DNA of 64,000 nucleotides from Bacteroidota bacterium (GTDB lineage: Bacteria; Bacteroidota; Bacteroidia; Flavobacteriales_E; Vicingaceae), in contig JABFGJ010000014.1 in assembly GCA_013112545.1 (NCBI GenBank), forward strand, positions 1 through 64,000, written 5' to 3'. The position numbers and the translations under genes were made by a program. Each line of letters begins with the position of its first letter. Position 1 is the first letter of the stretch. The notes under the pieces are model-generated. The model was given only the letters and a program-made list of their open reading frames with translations. It was not told the origin of the DNA and ran no database searches. Positions 35,747-42,834 of the stretch are shown here, piece after piece.

Positions 35747-36703
35747 TTAATGAGCTCCTATTTCTGTTAAATAACGTTCAGCATCTAGAGCAGCCATACA
35801 ACCAGTCCCTGCAGCTGTAACAGCCTGACGATAAACCTTGTCTGCGGCATCGCCACTAGCAAAAACGCCTGGAATATTAGTTTTAGAGGTTCCAGGAATT
35901 ACCTTTAAATAACCCACTTCATCCATTTCTAACCAACCTTTAAATATATCAGTATTTGGTTTATGGCCAATGGCTACAAAAAATCCTGTAACATCTAATT
36001 TTATTTCTTCATTGGTTTTGTTGTTGTATGCTAAAACTCCTTCAACAGCATCTTTACCAAGAATTTCTTTTGTTTCATGATTATAAAGCACTTCAATGTT
36101 AGGAGAATTTAATACACGATCGGTCATAATTTTGGACGCTCTAAATTCATCTCTTCTGACCAGCATGTAAACTTTGTTGCAAAGTTTTGATAAATATGTT
36201 GCTTCTTCTGCTGCCGTATCCCCTGCTCCAACTATTGCCACATCTTGACCTTTATAAAAAAAGCCGTCACAAACTGCACAAGCACTAACTCCAAAACCAT
36301 TTAATCGCTCTTCAGATTCTATTCCCAACCATTTTGCAGCTGCGCCTGTAGATATAATAACTGCATCAGCTGTAATTTCTTTTTTGTCATCAACCCACAC
36401 TTTATGAACAGGGCCTGTAAAGTCCACTTTAGTTACTAAACCAAATCTCACATCGGTGCCAAATCGTTCCGCTTGTTTTTGAAAATCCTGCATCATGGCT
36501 GGACCATTAATCCCATCGGGATAGCCTGGGTAATTTTCAACATCGTTGGTAATGGTTAATTGTCCACCTGGCTGTAAACCTTGATACATTACAGGAGACA
36601 TATCAGCTCTAGCAGCATATATGGCTGCTGTATATCCAGCAGGCCCAGAGCCAATGATTAAGCATTTTACATGTTCGATCTCTTGTTTATTTTTTTCTGA
36701 CAT
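35747..36703 (-). CDS. trxB: Thioredoxin-disulfide reductase
   Basis: A 318-aa flavoenzyme that uses NADPH to reduce thioredoxin, the electron source for Bcp and DsbD, which are also encoded in this window. The FAD-binding GSGPAGYTAAIYAARA is at about 18-33, the redox pair CAVC (Cys142, Cys145) sits in SACAVCDGFF, the NADPH site is GAGDTAAEEA, and the C-terminal FAD contact is GVFASGDAADKVYRQ. The length is standard. It is a single gene with a TACCTTTG promoter candidate and a clear terminator. Confidence 0.97.
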   Translation of the reverse strand: MSEKNKQEIEHVKCLIIGSGPAGYTAAIYAARADMSPVMYQGLQPGGQLTITNDVENYPGYPDGINGPAMMQDFQKQAERFGTDVRFGLVTKVDFTGPVHKVWVDDKKEITADAVIISTGAAAKWLGIESEERLNGFGVSACAVCDGFFYKGQDVAIVGAGDTAAEEATYLSKLCNKVYMLVRRDEFRASKIMTDRVLNSPNIEVLYNHETKEILGKDAVEGVLAYNNKTNEEIKLDVTGFFVAIGHKPNTDIFKGWLEMDEVGYLKVIPGTSKTNIPGVFASGDAADKVYRQAVTAAGTGCMAALDAERYLTEIGAH

Positions 36704-36722
36704 ATTCTAAAAATTTGGATTG

Positions 36723-36730
36723 CAAAGGTA
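36723..36730 (-). promoter_or_regulatory. Candidate -7 element TACCTTTG for trxB
   Basis: The minus-strand TACCTTTG fits TAnnTTTG, 19 bp before the start codon. The same octamer occurs before gapA at nearly the same distance. Confidence 0.42.
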
Positions 36731-36858
36731 TTGATAAGCTATCTAAAAAATACCATTTTATATTCAGATTTTTAAGCCTTTTTTCGTTTAAGTATTTTGC
36801 ATTAATTGCTTGAAGGAATATATGTAGATTCACTTAATAAAACCCAAAATAGTTTATT

Positions 36859-36953
36859 CGGGATGTCACGCTGATGCGTTATAAATAGCTATCGATTTTA
36901 GTGCGCGCGTCTGAGGGGCGCAAGAGAGTCACGCCAAAGCGTGATCTTCCCGA
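36859..36953 (+). pseudogene. Mosaic tRNA-Pro-like element, copy 1 (degenerate)
   Basis: This 95-nt stretch starts with the acceptor-stem sequence CGGGATG plus T of the downstream tRNA-Pro and ends with CTTCCCGA, the acceptor 3' strand with one mismatch. The D arm is replaced by a hairpin TCACGC-TGAT-GCGTTA (one mismatch) plus TAAATAGCTATCGA. The anticodon arm is a mutated copy of the tRNA-Pro arm (CTGAGGGG instead of CTGGGGGG and two further changes). The T arm is replaced by TCACGC-CAAA-GCGTGA. It cannot be a working tRNA. It lies 11 bp before the first GIY-YIG gene. Confidence 0.6.
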
Positions 36954-36964
36954 CAATCCATACT

Positions 36965-37201
36965 ATGGAATATTGGACTTACATATTGTATAGTGAAACT
37001 CTAAATAAGTTTTATACCGGGCAAACAAACAACTTAGATGCTAGAATTGAAAGACATAATCTTGCTCTTGTTAAAAGCACAAAAAAAGGAATTCCATGGA
37101 AGCTAATTTACTCTACAAAACAAAGTTCTAGGACAGAAGCAATCAAGCTAGAAACAAAAATTAAAAAAAGAGGTGCAAAACGCTTTTTAGAAGATCTATA
37201 A
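36965..37201 (+). CDS. GIY-YIG nuclease family protein, copy 1
   Basis: A 78-aa single-domain GIY-YIG protein. MEYWTYILYSETLNKFYTG carries the two-strand GIY..YIG-type core (WTYIL, FYTGQT), followed by NLDARIERHN with the catalytic-type Arg and His, and EAIKLETKIKK with the metal-binding Glu. The start is taken at the ATG 36965; the frame extends to a GTG at 36941 inside the preceding hairpin, which is unlikely. This group (UrpA/COG2827-like) is common in multiple copies in Flavobacteriales, and its role is unknown. It is identical to copy 2 except for Lys instead of Asn in STK(K/N)GIPW. Confidence 0.85.
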   Translation: MEYWTYILYSETLNKFYTGQTNNLDARIERHNLALVKSTKKGIPWKLIYSTKQSSRTEAIKLETKIKKRGAKRFLEDL

Positions 37202-37220
37202 ACTTAATTTGCAGCCTATT

Positions 37221-37315
37221 CGGGATGTCACGCTAATGCGTGATAAATAGCTATCGATTTTAGTGTGCGCGTCTGGGGGGCGCGAGAGCGTCACGCCAAA
37301 GCGTGATCTTCCCGA
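37221..37315 (+). pseudogene. Mosaic tRNA-Pro-like element, copy 2 (well preserved)
   Basis: Collinear with the tRNA-Pro at 37584-37658. CGGGATGT is identical (8 nt), and a 26-nt block covering the whole anticodon arm and variable loop (37265-37290) is identical to 37609-37634. The end CTTCCCGA differs from CATCCCGA by one base. The D arm is replaced by a perfect 6-bp hairpin TCACGC-TAAT-GCGTGA followed by TAAATAGCTATCGATTTT. The T arm is replaced by TCACGC-CAAA-GCGTGA. A cloverleaf-like fold can still be drawn: acceptor stem with one mismatch, two identical-stem side hairpins, and the anticodon arm. Loss of the TTCGAAT loop argues against aminoacylation. Confidence 0.65.
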
Positions 37316-37326
37316 CAATCCATACT

Positions 37327-37563
37327 ATGGAATATTGGACTTACATATTGTATAGCGAAACTTTAAATAAGTTTTATACTGGGCAAACAAACAACTTAGA
37401 TGCTAGAATTGAAAGACATAATCTTGCTCTTGTTAAAAGCACAAAAAACGGAATTCCATGGAAGCTAATTTACTCTACAAAACAAAGTTCTAGGACAGAA
37501 GCAATCAAGCTAGAAACAAAAATTAAAAAAAGAGGTGCAAAACGCTTTTTAGAAGATCTATAA
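37327..37563 (+). CDS. GIY-YIG nuclease family protein, copy 2
   Basis: A 78-aa GIY-YIG domain protein, almost identical to the one at 36965-37201; the visible amino-acid change is Asn for Lys in STKNGIPWKL. Core strands WTYIL and FYTGQT, the ARIERH helix and the EAIKLETKIKK helix are intact. Both copies are open, so both may be expressed. The start is the ATG 11 bp after the mosaic tRNA-like element. The stop codon is 20 bp before the intact tRNA-Pro. It could be a domesticated nuclease or the gene of a minimal mobile unit; the sequence cannot decide. Confidence 0.85.
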   Translation: MEYWTYILYSETLNKFYTGQTNNLDARIERHNLALVKSTKNGIPWKLIYSTKQSSRTEAIKLETKIKKRGAKRFLEDL

Positions 37564-37583
37564 ACTTAATTTTGCAGCCTATT

Positions 37584-37658
37584 CGGGATGTAGCTTAGTC
37601 CGGTTAAAGTGCGCGTCTGGGGGGCGCGAGAGCGGTGGTTCGAATCCACTCATCCCGA
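37584..37658 (+). tRNA. tRNA-Pro (anticodon GGG)
   Basis: A 75-nt cloverleaf. The acceptor stem CGGGATG pairs perfectly with CATCCCG, and the discriminator base is A. The D stem is GCTT/AAGT with GG in the loop. The anticodon stem CGCGT/GCGCG holds a seven-base loop CTGGGGG with anticodon GGG at positions 34-36. The T arm is GGTGG-TTCGAAT-CCACT. CCA is not encoded. It directly abuts the end of tandem unit 2, and its 5' and anticodon segments are copied in both mosaic elements upstream. Confidence 0.95.
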
Positions 37659-37683
37659 CTTTATTAACCAAAACAACTATTAT

Positions 37684-38604
37684 TTAACGTATGCTTGCTG
37701 TAAAGACACCATTCGTTACGTTAATTGTCCCACCTGACACTAAATTAGCTCCAGTAAACGAGAATGTACCTTCTATTAATTTAGCTGAATTGTCAACTCT
37801 TGAAATAGTCAATGTTCCACTTCCCGAACCTATGTTTGAACCGTAAGTATCAGGAGTACCTGAAGTCAAATTTTCAAAATATGAGATATAATTTGTATTA
37901 TCTAATGTATAAGTCTGAACAGTAAGGGGACTTCCGAGCTGGATAGTTATCGATTTGGTTGCACCAGTATTTGTAGCAGTAATAACTGTTTGCCCTCCTG
38001 TACTTACTGCAACACAAGCATAAGACTGGAAGTTTTGCCCCCCAATAGTTGCAGTCATATTTCCAAAATTGGCATTCGAATTTTCTTGTACAAGAACGAC
38101 ATTATTAAACTTTCCATTAGTAATACGTTTCGTTTGTTGTGTTGATAGTAATTTAGCTGTTCCAGAAAAAGTACCAGATACAGTTTTTGAACTACTATTA
38201 TAATTAGTAATATCAATTGTAGCATCTACTGGACTATTAAAGGTTGAAGAGTATGTACCATTTGATTCTGATAAATAGACACCATTTTTACCATCAACTG
38301 CACCTAAATAAGTACCAGGAGTAACATTTGTAGTTGATATCCAAAGACTATCATTTGCAGAGTATGCAACAACTCCCATTACATTTCCTATTCTACGTCC
38401 TCTAAAAGAAACTACATTAAATGTATTCCCATCTACTTTAGCGCTAAAGGAAGCATTTGAATTAACGATATCAGAAACATTCTGCTTTACAGTAGGGTTA
38501 AAATACTCATTAATAGTGTATGATTCCTCTTTGGCACAAGACGTTAATGTCAATGAGATAACAAGGATACTGAATAATTCAAAAATTTTGTGTTTTAATT
38601 TCAT
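37684..38604 (-). CDS. Lipoprotein with two DUF6252-like beta domains
   Basis: A 306-aa lipoprotein (MKLKHKIFELFSILVISLTLTSC, lipobox LTSC). The mature part has two similar halves of about 115-130 residues. Each opens with a FxAxVxGxxF-like strand (FSAKVDGNTFNVV and MTATIGGQNFQSY) and closes with a pattern of the type SGTFSxxA..ITNGxF (TVSGTFSGTA..RITNGKF; LIEGTFSFTGA..VTNGVF). This resembles the DUF6252 family of Bacteroidota lipoproteins, whose function is unknown. The gene stands alone; the 38605-38778 gap is AT-rich with no feature. It should lie on the outer membrane, facing the periplasm or the surface. Confidence 0.75.
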   Translation of the reverse strand: MKLKHKIFELFSILVISLTLTSCAKEESYTINEYFNPTVKQNVSDIVNSNASFSAKVDGNTFNVVSFRGRRIGNVMGVVAYSANDSLWISTTNVTPGTYLGAVDGKNGVYLSESNGTYSSTFNSPVDATIDITNYNSSSKTVSGTFSGTAKLLSTQQTKRITNGKFNNVVLVQENSNANFGNMTATIGGQNFQSYACVAVSTGGQTVITATNTGATKSITIQLGSPLTVQTYTLDNTNYISYFENLTSGTPDTYGSNIGSGSGTLTISRVDNSAKLIEGTFSFTGANLVSGGTINVTNGVFTASIR

Positions 38605-38778
38605 AAGGGTTTAGTTTACATTAATAATGGGAACAAATTTATAAATAATAAAATAAATAATTCAATCAAGAAATATAAAAGGGCATAAATTTATTTTTTT
38701 CATCCAAAAACTGATTCTCAATTGATTCTCATATTCAACCTAAATCTATTTCAACCTAAGTGATAGAGTGAAAAAAAA

Positions 38779-40317
38779 TTACCCTGCCCAGCCTTCTCGA
38801 TCTAAACTTCTATATTGTATGGCTTCGGCTAAATGGTTTGGCATGATGTCTATACTTTCATCCAAGTCGGCGATGGTTCTCGAAACTTTTAAAATTCGAT
38901 CATAAGCTCTAGCAGATAAGCCCAATTTTTCCATGGCATTTTTTAATAAGGTCTGCCCTGCTTCATCTATTCTGCATATTGCCCGCAATTGCTTAGAACC
39001 CATCATGGCATTGCTGTGCATGCCTTCATTGTCTTTATATCTTTCCTCTTGAATTTCTCTTGCTTTAATTACTCGTTTCCGAATTTCTTCGCTTTTTTCT
39101 GAGAGTCGTTTATCCGAAAGTTTTTCAAAATTAACCGGAGTCACTTCTACGTGTAAGTCGATGCGATCTAATAATGGTCCTGAAATTTTATTTAAGTATT
39201 TGTGAACCATGCCTGGCGCGCACATGCATTCTTTGTCAGGATGATTGTAATAACCACATGGACAAGGGTTCATTGAAGCGACTAGCATAAAAGAAGCAGG
39301 ATAGTCAACTGTAAAGCGAGCCCTAGAAATAGTTACTTTCCGCTCTTCCATAGGCTGACGCATAACCTCTAAAACGGTTCTTTTAAACTCTGGTAATTCA
39401 TCTAAAAACAAAACTCCGTTATGCGCTAAAGATATTTCACCAGGTTGGGGGAAGCCCCCACCACCAACTAAGGCTACATCGCTGATTGTGTGATGCGGCG
39501 ACCTAAAAGGCCTAAGAGTTACAAGAGAAGCATCAGATTCCATTTTTCCGGCAACGGAATGAATTTTTGTGGTTTCTAAAGCCTCATGCAAATTTAAAGG
39601 TGGCAAAATAGTTGGCAATCGTTTGGCCAACATGGTTTTTCCAGCTCCTGGAGGTCCGATTAAAATCACATTGTGTCCACCAGCTGCTGCAATTTCTAAA
39701 GCTCGTTTAATGTTTTCTTGACCTTTAACATCTTCAAAATCAAACTCACTACTGCTCAAGTTTTTATAAAACTCCTCTCTCGTATTGATGGTAATTTTTT
39801 CTAAATCAGATTTTTCATCAAAAAAATCAATCACTTCTTTTATGTTTTCTACTCCATAAACATCTAAACCACTAACTATGGCTGCTTCTCTTGCATTCTG
39901 CTTTGGTAGAATAATACCTTTAAATCCTTCTTTTTTTGCTTGTATGGCGATGGGTAAAGCCCCTTTCATAGATTGTAAACTTCCATCCAGACTGAGTTCG
40001 CCCATGATAACATATTCACTAACACGAATTGGATTAATTTGCTCTGAAGCGGCTAAAATTCCAACGGCAATCGTTAAATCATAAGCTGAACCTTCTTTAC
40101 GAATATCAGCTGGTGCCATGTTAATTACCACTTTTTTCCCAGGAATTTTATAGCCGTTGTTTTTTAAGGCGGCTTCAATTCGTTGCTGACTTTCTTTTAC
40201 TGCACTATCGGGAAGGCCAACCAGGTAAAAATTAATGCCTTGTCCAATGTTAACCTCTACTGTTATAGTAATGGCATCTACTCCTTGAACTGCACTTCCA
40301 TAAGTTTTAACTAACAT
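38779..40317 (-). CDS. comM: YifB/ComM family Mg chelatase-like AAA ATPase
   Basis: About 512 aa from the ATG at 40317 (MLVKTYGSAVQGVDAITI), the universal start of this family. The longer frame from 40389 adds 24 unrelated residues. The N-terminal ChlI-type domain covers about 10-140, and the AAA core follows with Walker A GPPGAGKTM near 221, Walker B LFLDELPEF, the sensor region and a C-terminal ChlI_C domain (RAYDRILKVSRTIADL). ComM is a hexameric helicase-like ATPase that extends branch migration during natural transformation in Vibrio and Acinetobacter. A zinc-finger-like CPCGYY..C..C segment is present, as usual. It is divergent from the TonB_C protein gene. Confidence 0.93.
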   Translation of the reverse strand: MLVKTYGSAVQGVDAITITVEVNIGQGINFYLVGLPDSAVKESQQRIEAALKNNGYKIPGKKVVINMAPADIRKEGSAYDLTIAVGILAASEQINPIRVSEYVIMGELSLDGSLQSMKGALPIAIQAKKEGFKGIILPKQNAREAAIVSGLDVYGVENIKEVIDFFDEKSDLEKITINTREEFYKNLSSSEFDFEDVKGQENIKRALEIAAAGGHNVILIGPPGAGKTMLAKRLPTILPPLNLHEALETTKIHSVAGKMESDASLVTLRPFRSPHHTISDVALVGGGGFPQPGEISLAHNGVLFLDELPEFKRTVLEVMRQPMEERKVTISRARFTVDYPASFMLVASMNPCPCGYYNHPDKECMCAPGMVHKYLNKISGPLLDRIDLHVEVTPVNFEKLSDKRLSEKSEEIRKRVIKAREIQEERYKDNEGMHSNAMMGSKQLRAICRIDEAGQTLLKNAMEKLGLSARAYDRILKVSRTIADLDESIDIMPNHLAEAIQYRSLDREGWAG

Positions 40318-40369
40318 AATTCCGCTTGATTTATTTAACTTAGTGCCAAGATAACAATTCTTCTTCTTT

Positions 40370-41146
40370 ATGAAATATTTAATTGCCATTTTAATCTTTG
40401 TTTATTCAGCTGCTTGTTTCGGCCAAAACTCCCACTTGTTTCGAACTATCTATTATCCAGCTGAACCTTTTGGAGGAGAAAAAGAACTTAAAACTTTTAT
40501 AAAGCAAGAATTCGTTTATCCAGATTCTGCTTTGCAAAATGGACTAGAAGGAGAAGCCTTTATCACGTTTAAGGTCAACAGCAAAGGGCATGTAATTTAT
40601 AAAGAAGTAGCTAAGAATGTTCCTCTAATTCTTCAAAAAGAAGCCTCTCGAATTTTTGATAAGATAGTTTGGGAGCAAGACCCATCACGATCTGACCCTG
40701 ATTTGGGATTTGAGAAACTACGCATAGATTTTAAAATCAAAAAATACCAAAAATTGATTAAAAAAAGAGGTTACGAGCATTTACCAAACATCGATAATCC
40801 CTATGTCTTGGAATCCAACTATTACAACATCAATCAAGTTGATATTAAGCCAGAATTTAATGCAGCAACAAATTTTAATAAATTTCTTAAAGAAAACTTC
40901 AATTACCCTAATATTGCTTTGCAGCAAGGAATATCTGGAAGAGTAACTGTGGAATTTATTATTGAACCTTATGGCTTAGCTTCTAATATTCGCATTAAAG
41001 AAGCGGTTGGCGGTGGCTGCAATGAAGAAACAGCGAGGTTAGTTCGATTAATGAAATGGAGTCCCGCCTTGAAAAATAATAAAGCTGTGCGTTGTTTGTA
41101 TGAATATCAGCTCAATTTTGTAAACCCAGGTGGTAGTGTTCGTTAG
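40370..41146 (+). CDS. Secreted protein with two TonB C-terminal-like domains
   Basis: A 258-aa protein with a signal peptide ([19 protein letters not shown]). Two regions match the TonB_C fold: about 40-125 ([35 protein letters not shown]) and about 165-255 ([35 protein letters not shown].., ending in W-SPA-NNKAVR). There is no N-terminal membrane anchor or proline-rich spacer, so it is not a classical TonB. Such periplasmic energy-transducer-like proteins are frequent in Bacteroidota, and their role is unclear. It overlaps the convergent gmhA by 4 bp. Confidence 0.82.
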   Translation: MKYLIAILIFVYSAACFGQNSHLFRTIYYPAEPFGGEKELKTFIKQEFVYPDSALQNGLEGEAFITFKVNSKGHVIYKEVAKNVPLILQKEASRIFDKIVWEQDPSRSDPDLGFEKLRIDFKIKKYQKLIKKRGYEHLPNIDNPYVLESNYYNINQVDIKPEFNAATNFNKFLKENFNYPNIALQQGISGRVTVEFIIEPYGLASNIRIKEAVGGGCNEETARLVRLMKWSPALKNNKAVRCLYEYQLNFVNPGGSVR

Positions 41147-41721
41147 TTTTTGATATTCATTTCAACATAATGAATTAGAGAGTGTATAACTTTGATGTGA
41201 ATCTCTTGGGCTCTATCGGCATATTCAGAATGTGGTGCTCTAATTTCTACATCACAAAGAGCAGCCATTTGACCTCCATCTTTTCCTGTTAAGCCAATTA
41301 CTTTTATGCCTATTGATTTTGCAACTTCTATTGCTTTTATCACATTTTTAGAATTTCCAGATGTAGAAATCGCCAACAAAACATCCCCTTTAGTGCCAAG
41401 AGCACATAAATACCTCGAAAAAATTTCATCATATCCATAGTCATTTCCCACGCAAGTAATGTGTGAAGAATCTGAAATTGAAATGGCAGGAAGTGCTTTT
41501 CGATTATCTCTAAATCGGCCAGTAAGTTCTTCGGCAAAGTGCATTGCATCGCACATGGACCCTCCATTGCCACAAGAAATTACTTTGTTTCCTTTAGAGA
41601 AAGCTTCAACCAATAAATCGGCTGCTTCTTGAATTTTCTTTAGATTTTTTTTATCTGCTACAAATTCATTTAAAATGTTTTGTGCTTGAATAAAATTTTG
41701 TTCAATAGTAGAATAACTCAT
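41143..41721 (-). CDS. gmhA: Phosphoheptose isomerase (SIS domain)
   Basis: 192 aa from the ATG at 41721 ([10 protein letters not shown]), the same length as E. coli GmhA. The longer frame adds [11 protein letters not shown]. It converts sedoheptulose 7-phosphate to D-glycero-D-manno-heptose 7-phosphate, the first step to the ADP-heptose of lipopolysaccharide. The active-site residues fall at the E. coli numbers: Glu65 (HFAEEL), Gln172 and His180 ([10 protein letters not shown]). The SIS signatures [11 protein letters not shown] and [10 protein letters not shown] are present. The close relative DiaA lacks this enzyme function, so GmhA is preferred. The rest of the heptose pathway is not in this window. 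Confidence 0.88.
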   Translation of the reverse strand: MSYSTIEQNFIQAQNILNEFVADKKNLKKIQEAADLLVEAFSKGNKVISCGNGGSMCDAMHFAEELTGRFRDNRKALPAISISDSSHITCVGNDYGYDEIFSRYLCALGTKGDVLLAISTSGNSKNVIKAIEVAKSIGIKVIGLTGKDGGQMAALCDVEIRAPHSEYADRAQEIHIKVIHSLIHYVEMNIKN

Positions 41722-41802
41722 GCGATAGAATTTCAACAAAAATAAAAGAAGCAATGAATAGATTGGTTCTTAAAGTATTTTTATTTTAGCAAAAAATATA
41801 AA

Positions 41803-42231
41803 ATGAAGAATCTACTAATTGTTCTTGCACTAATTCTAAGTGCAAATTTATCCGCTCAGTCGGATCAAACTTGTTTTCAAAAATACGCTAAAGTATTTGA
41901 AATGAGAGGTGCAGACCCAGTAAGCGATGGAACGTATAAAGATGTAATCGTAACGATACGAAAAGGCTCATTTGCCGATTGTTTTGTGGGAAAAGTAGTG
42001 GTAAAAAATGGCGCAATTGATCGAAATTCTATTGCGTTAAGTTTTGTTGACAATACTTTTGAGCCTTTAAGAAGGTCATTTAAGGATAGTGATGTGGTCA
42101 ATATTATCAATGGAATGTCTAAAACCATGTTGACTGATGACGAGGAACTCATCAACATTATGTTTGTAAGTGCAATAAAACCTAAAAAGAAAGCCTTTAA
42201 GAAAGCGCCTGAGCCTTCTTTTGATTTATAA
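41803..42231 (+). CDS. Secreted hypothetical protein
   Basis: A 142-aa protein with a clear signal peptide (MKNLLIVLALILSANLSAQ). The mature part is about 120 residues with two Cys (TCFQKYAKVF, FADCFVGKV) that could form a disulfide. It ends with a very basic tail (KPKKKAFKKAPEPSFDL). The family is not recognised. It lies between gmhA (divergent, 81 bp apart) and the DUF922 gene (convergent, stop codons adjacent). A periplasmic location is inferred. Confidence 0.7.
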   Translation: MKNLLIVLALILSANLSAQSDQTCFQKYAKVFEMRGADPVSDGTYKDVIVTIRKGSFADCFVGKVVVKNGAIDRNSIALSFVDNTFEPLRRSFKDSDVVNIINGMSKTMLTDDEELINIMFVSAIKPKKKAFKKAPEPSFDL

Positions 42232-42798
42232 TTATTTCTCAGTCGGAGAGATTATAATTTCATGGTTTGAATAAGCTGCAAGGCTTTCTAATTCTTCTTG
42301 AATTTTTGTGTCCCAGATTTCTTGCACGTCTTTTTTTATTGAATGGTTTGTAGCCTCGTCGTATTCGATTTGGAAGGCTCTCATCTCTTTATTTATATTG
42401 TTAACGATATCTGCATAGGTTTTTTTAATTTCTTCTACATCATTTGAAAAGTTTGCTTGCTGAAATCGTTTTCTCATTTTACGCGCATAAATTTCACCTA
42501 CATCAAAATGCTTTTGTTCGTGTTTCAATAAGTAAATGTTCTTCTTAGTTTTAGTCCAGGATTCTTTGGGGACAAAGTAACATTTAACCACGATGTCTAT
42601 CATTACTCGATCATAGTAAAAAGAAGTTTCTATACCAACTGCTGAATTTGCAGTTGAGTTATAATTTGCTTTTACTTTTCCTTTAAAATCGGCCCAAGAC
42701 AACATTTCACTTTCTGTCCAGAAAATCTTTTCCGCTGGCTTTTTAATTGAGGAACTCAATAAAAACAATCCGAATACTGAAAGTAATAATAGCCTCAT
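42232..42798 (-). CDS. DUF922-like secreted zinc protease-like protein
   Basis: A 188-aa protein with an N-terminal hydrophobic segment (MRLLLLSVFGLFLLSSS), so it is exported or anchored. The pattern W-ADFKGKVKANYNSTANSAVG followed by LLKHEQKHFDVGEIYARK matches DUF922 (predicted secreted Zn-dependent proteases). His93, Glu94 and His97 form the HExxH metal motif, and Glu102 could be a further ligand. The remaining C-terminal part is helical and rich in charged residues (EEIKKTYADIVNNINKEM). Substrate and role are unknown; activity is inferred from the motif only. It is tail to tail with the preceding secreted hypothetical gene. Confidence 0.8.
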   Translation of the reverse strand: MRLLLLSVFGLFLLSSSIKKPAEKIFWTESEMLSWADFKGKVKANYNSTANSAVGIETSFYYDRVMIDIVVKCYFVPKESWTKTKKNIYLLKHEQKHFDVGEIYARKMRKRFQQANFSNDVEEIKKTYADIVNNINKEMRAFQIEYDEATNHSIKKDVQEIWDTKIQEELESLAAYSNHEIIISPTEK

Positions 42799-42834
42799 TT
42801 AATGGAACTCAAGGGTTTCCGTTATATTTTAAAT

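Larger units (their letters stand above)
36859..37583 (+). repeat. Tandem duplication of a 362/363-bp unit (tRNA-like element plus GIY-YIG gene)
   Basis: Unit 1 is 36859-37220 and unit 2 is 37221-37583. They differ by only a handful of substitutions and one base in an A/T run near the unit end. The third occurrence of the leading CGGGATGT begins the real tRNA-Pro at 37584. The duplication is therefore recent, and the units abut each other and the tRNA exactly. Confidence 0.88.

Noticed and set aside
36941-36964. GTG start for the first GIY-YIG gene (and the equivalent at 37303)
   Set aside because: The extra eight codons lie in the hairpin and acceptor-like sequence; the ATG start gives the normal domain length.
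40318-40389. N-terminal extension of comM to 40389
   Set aside because: MLVKTYGSAVQGVDA is the universal family start; the extension overlaps the divergent gene and reads as non-conserved basic sequence.
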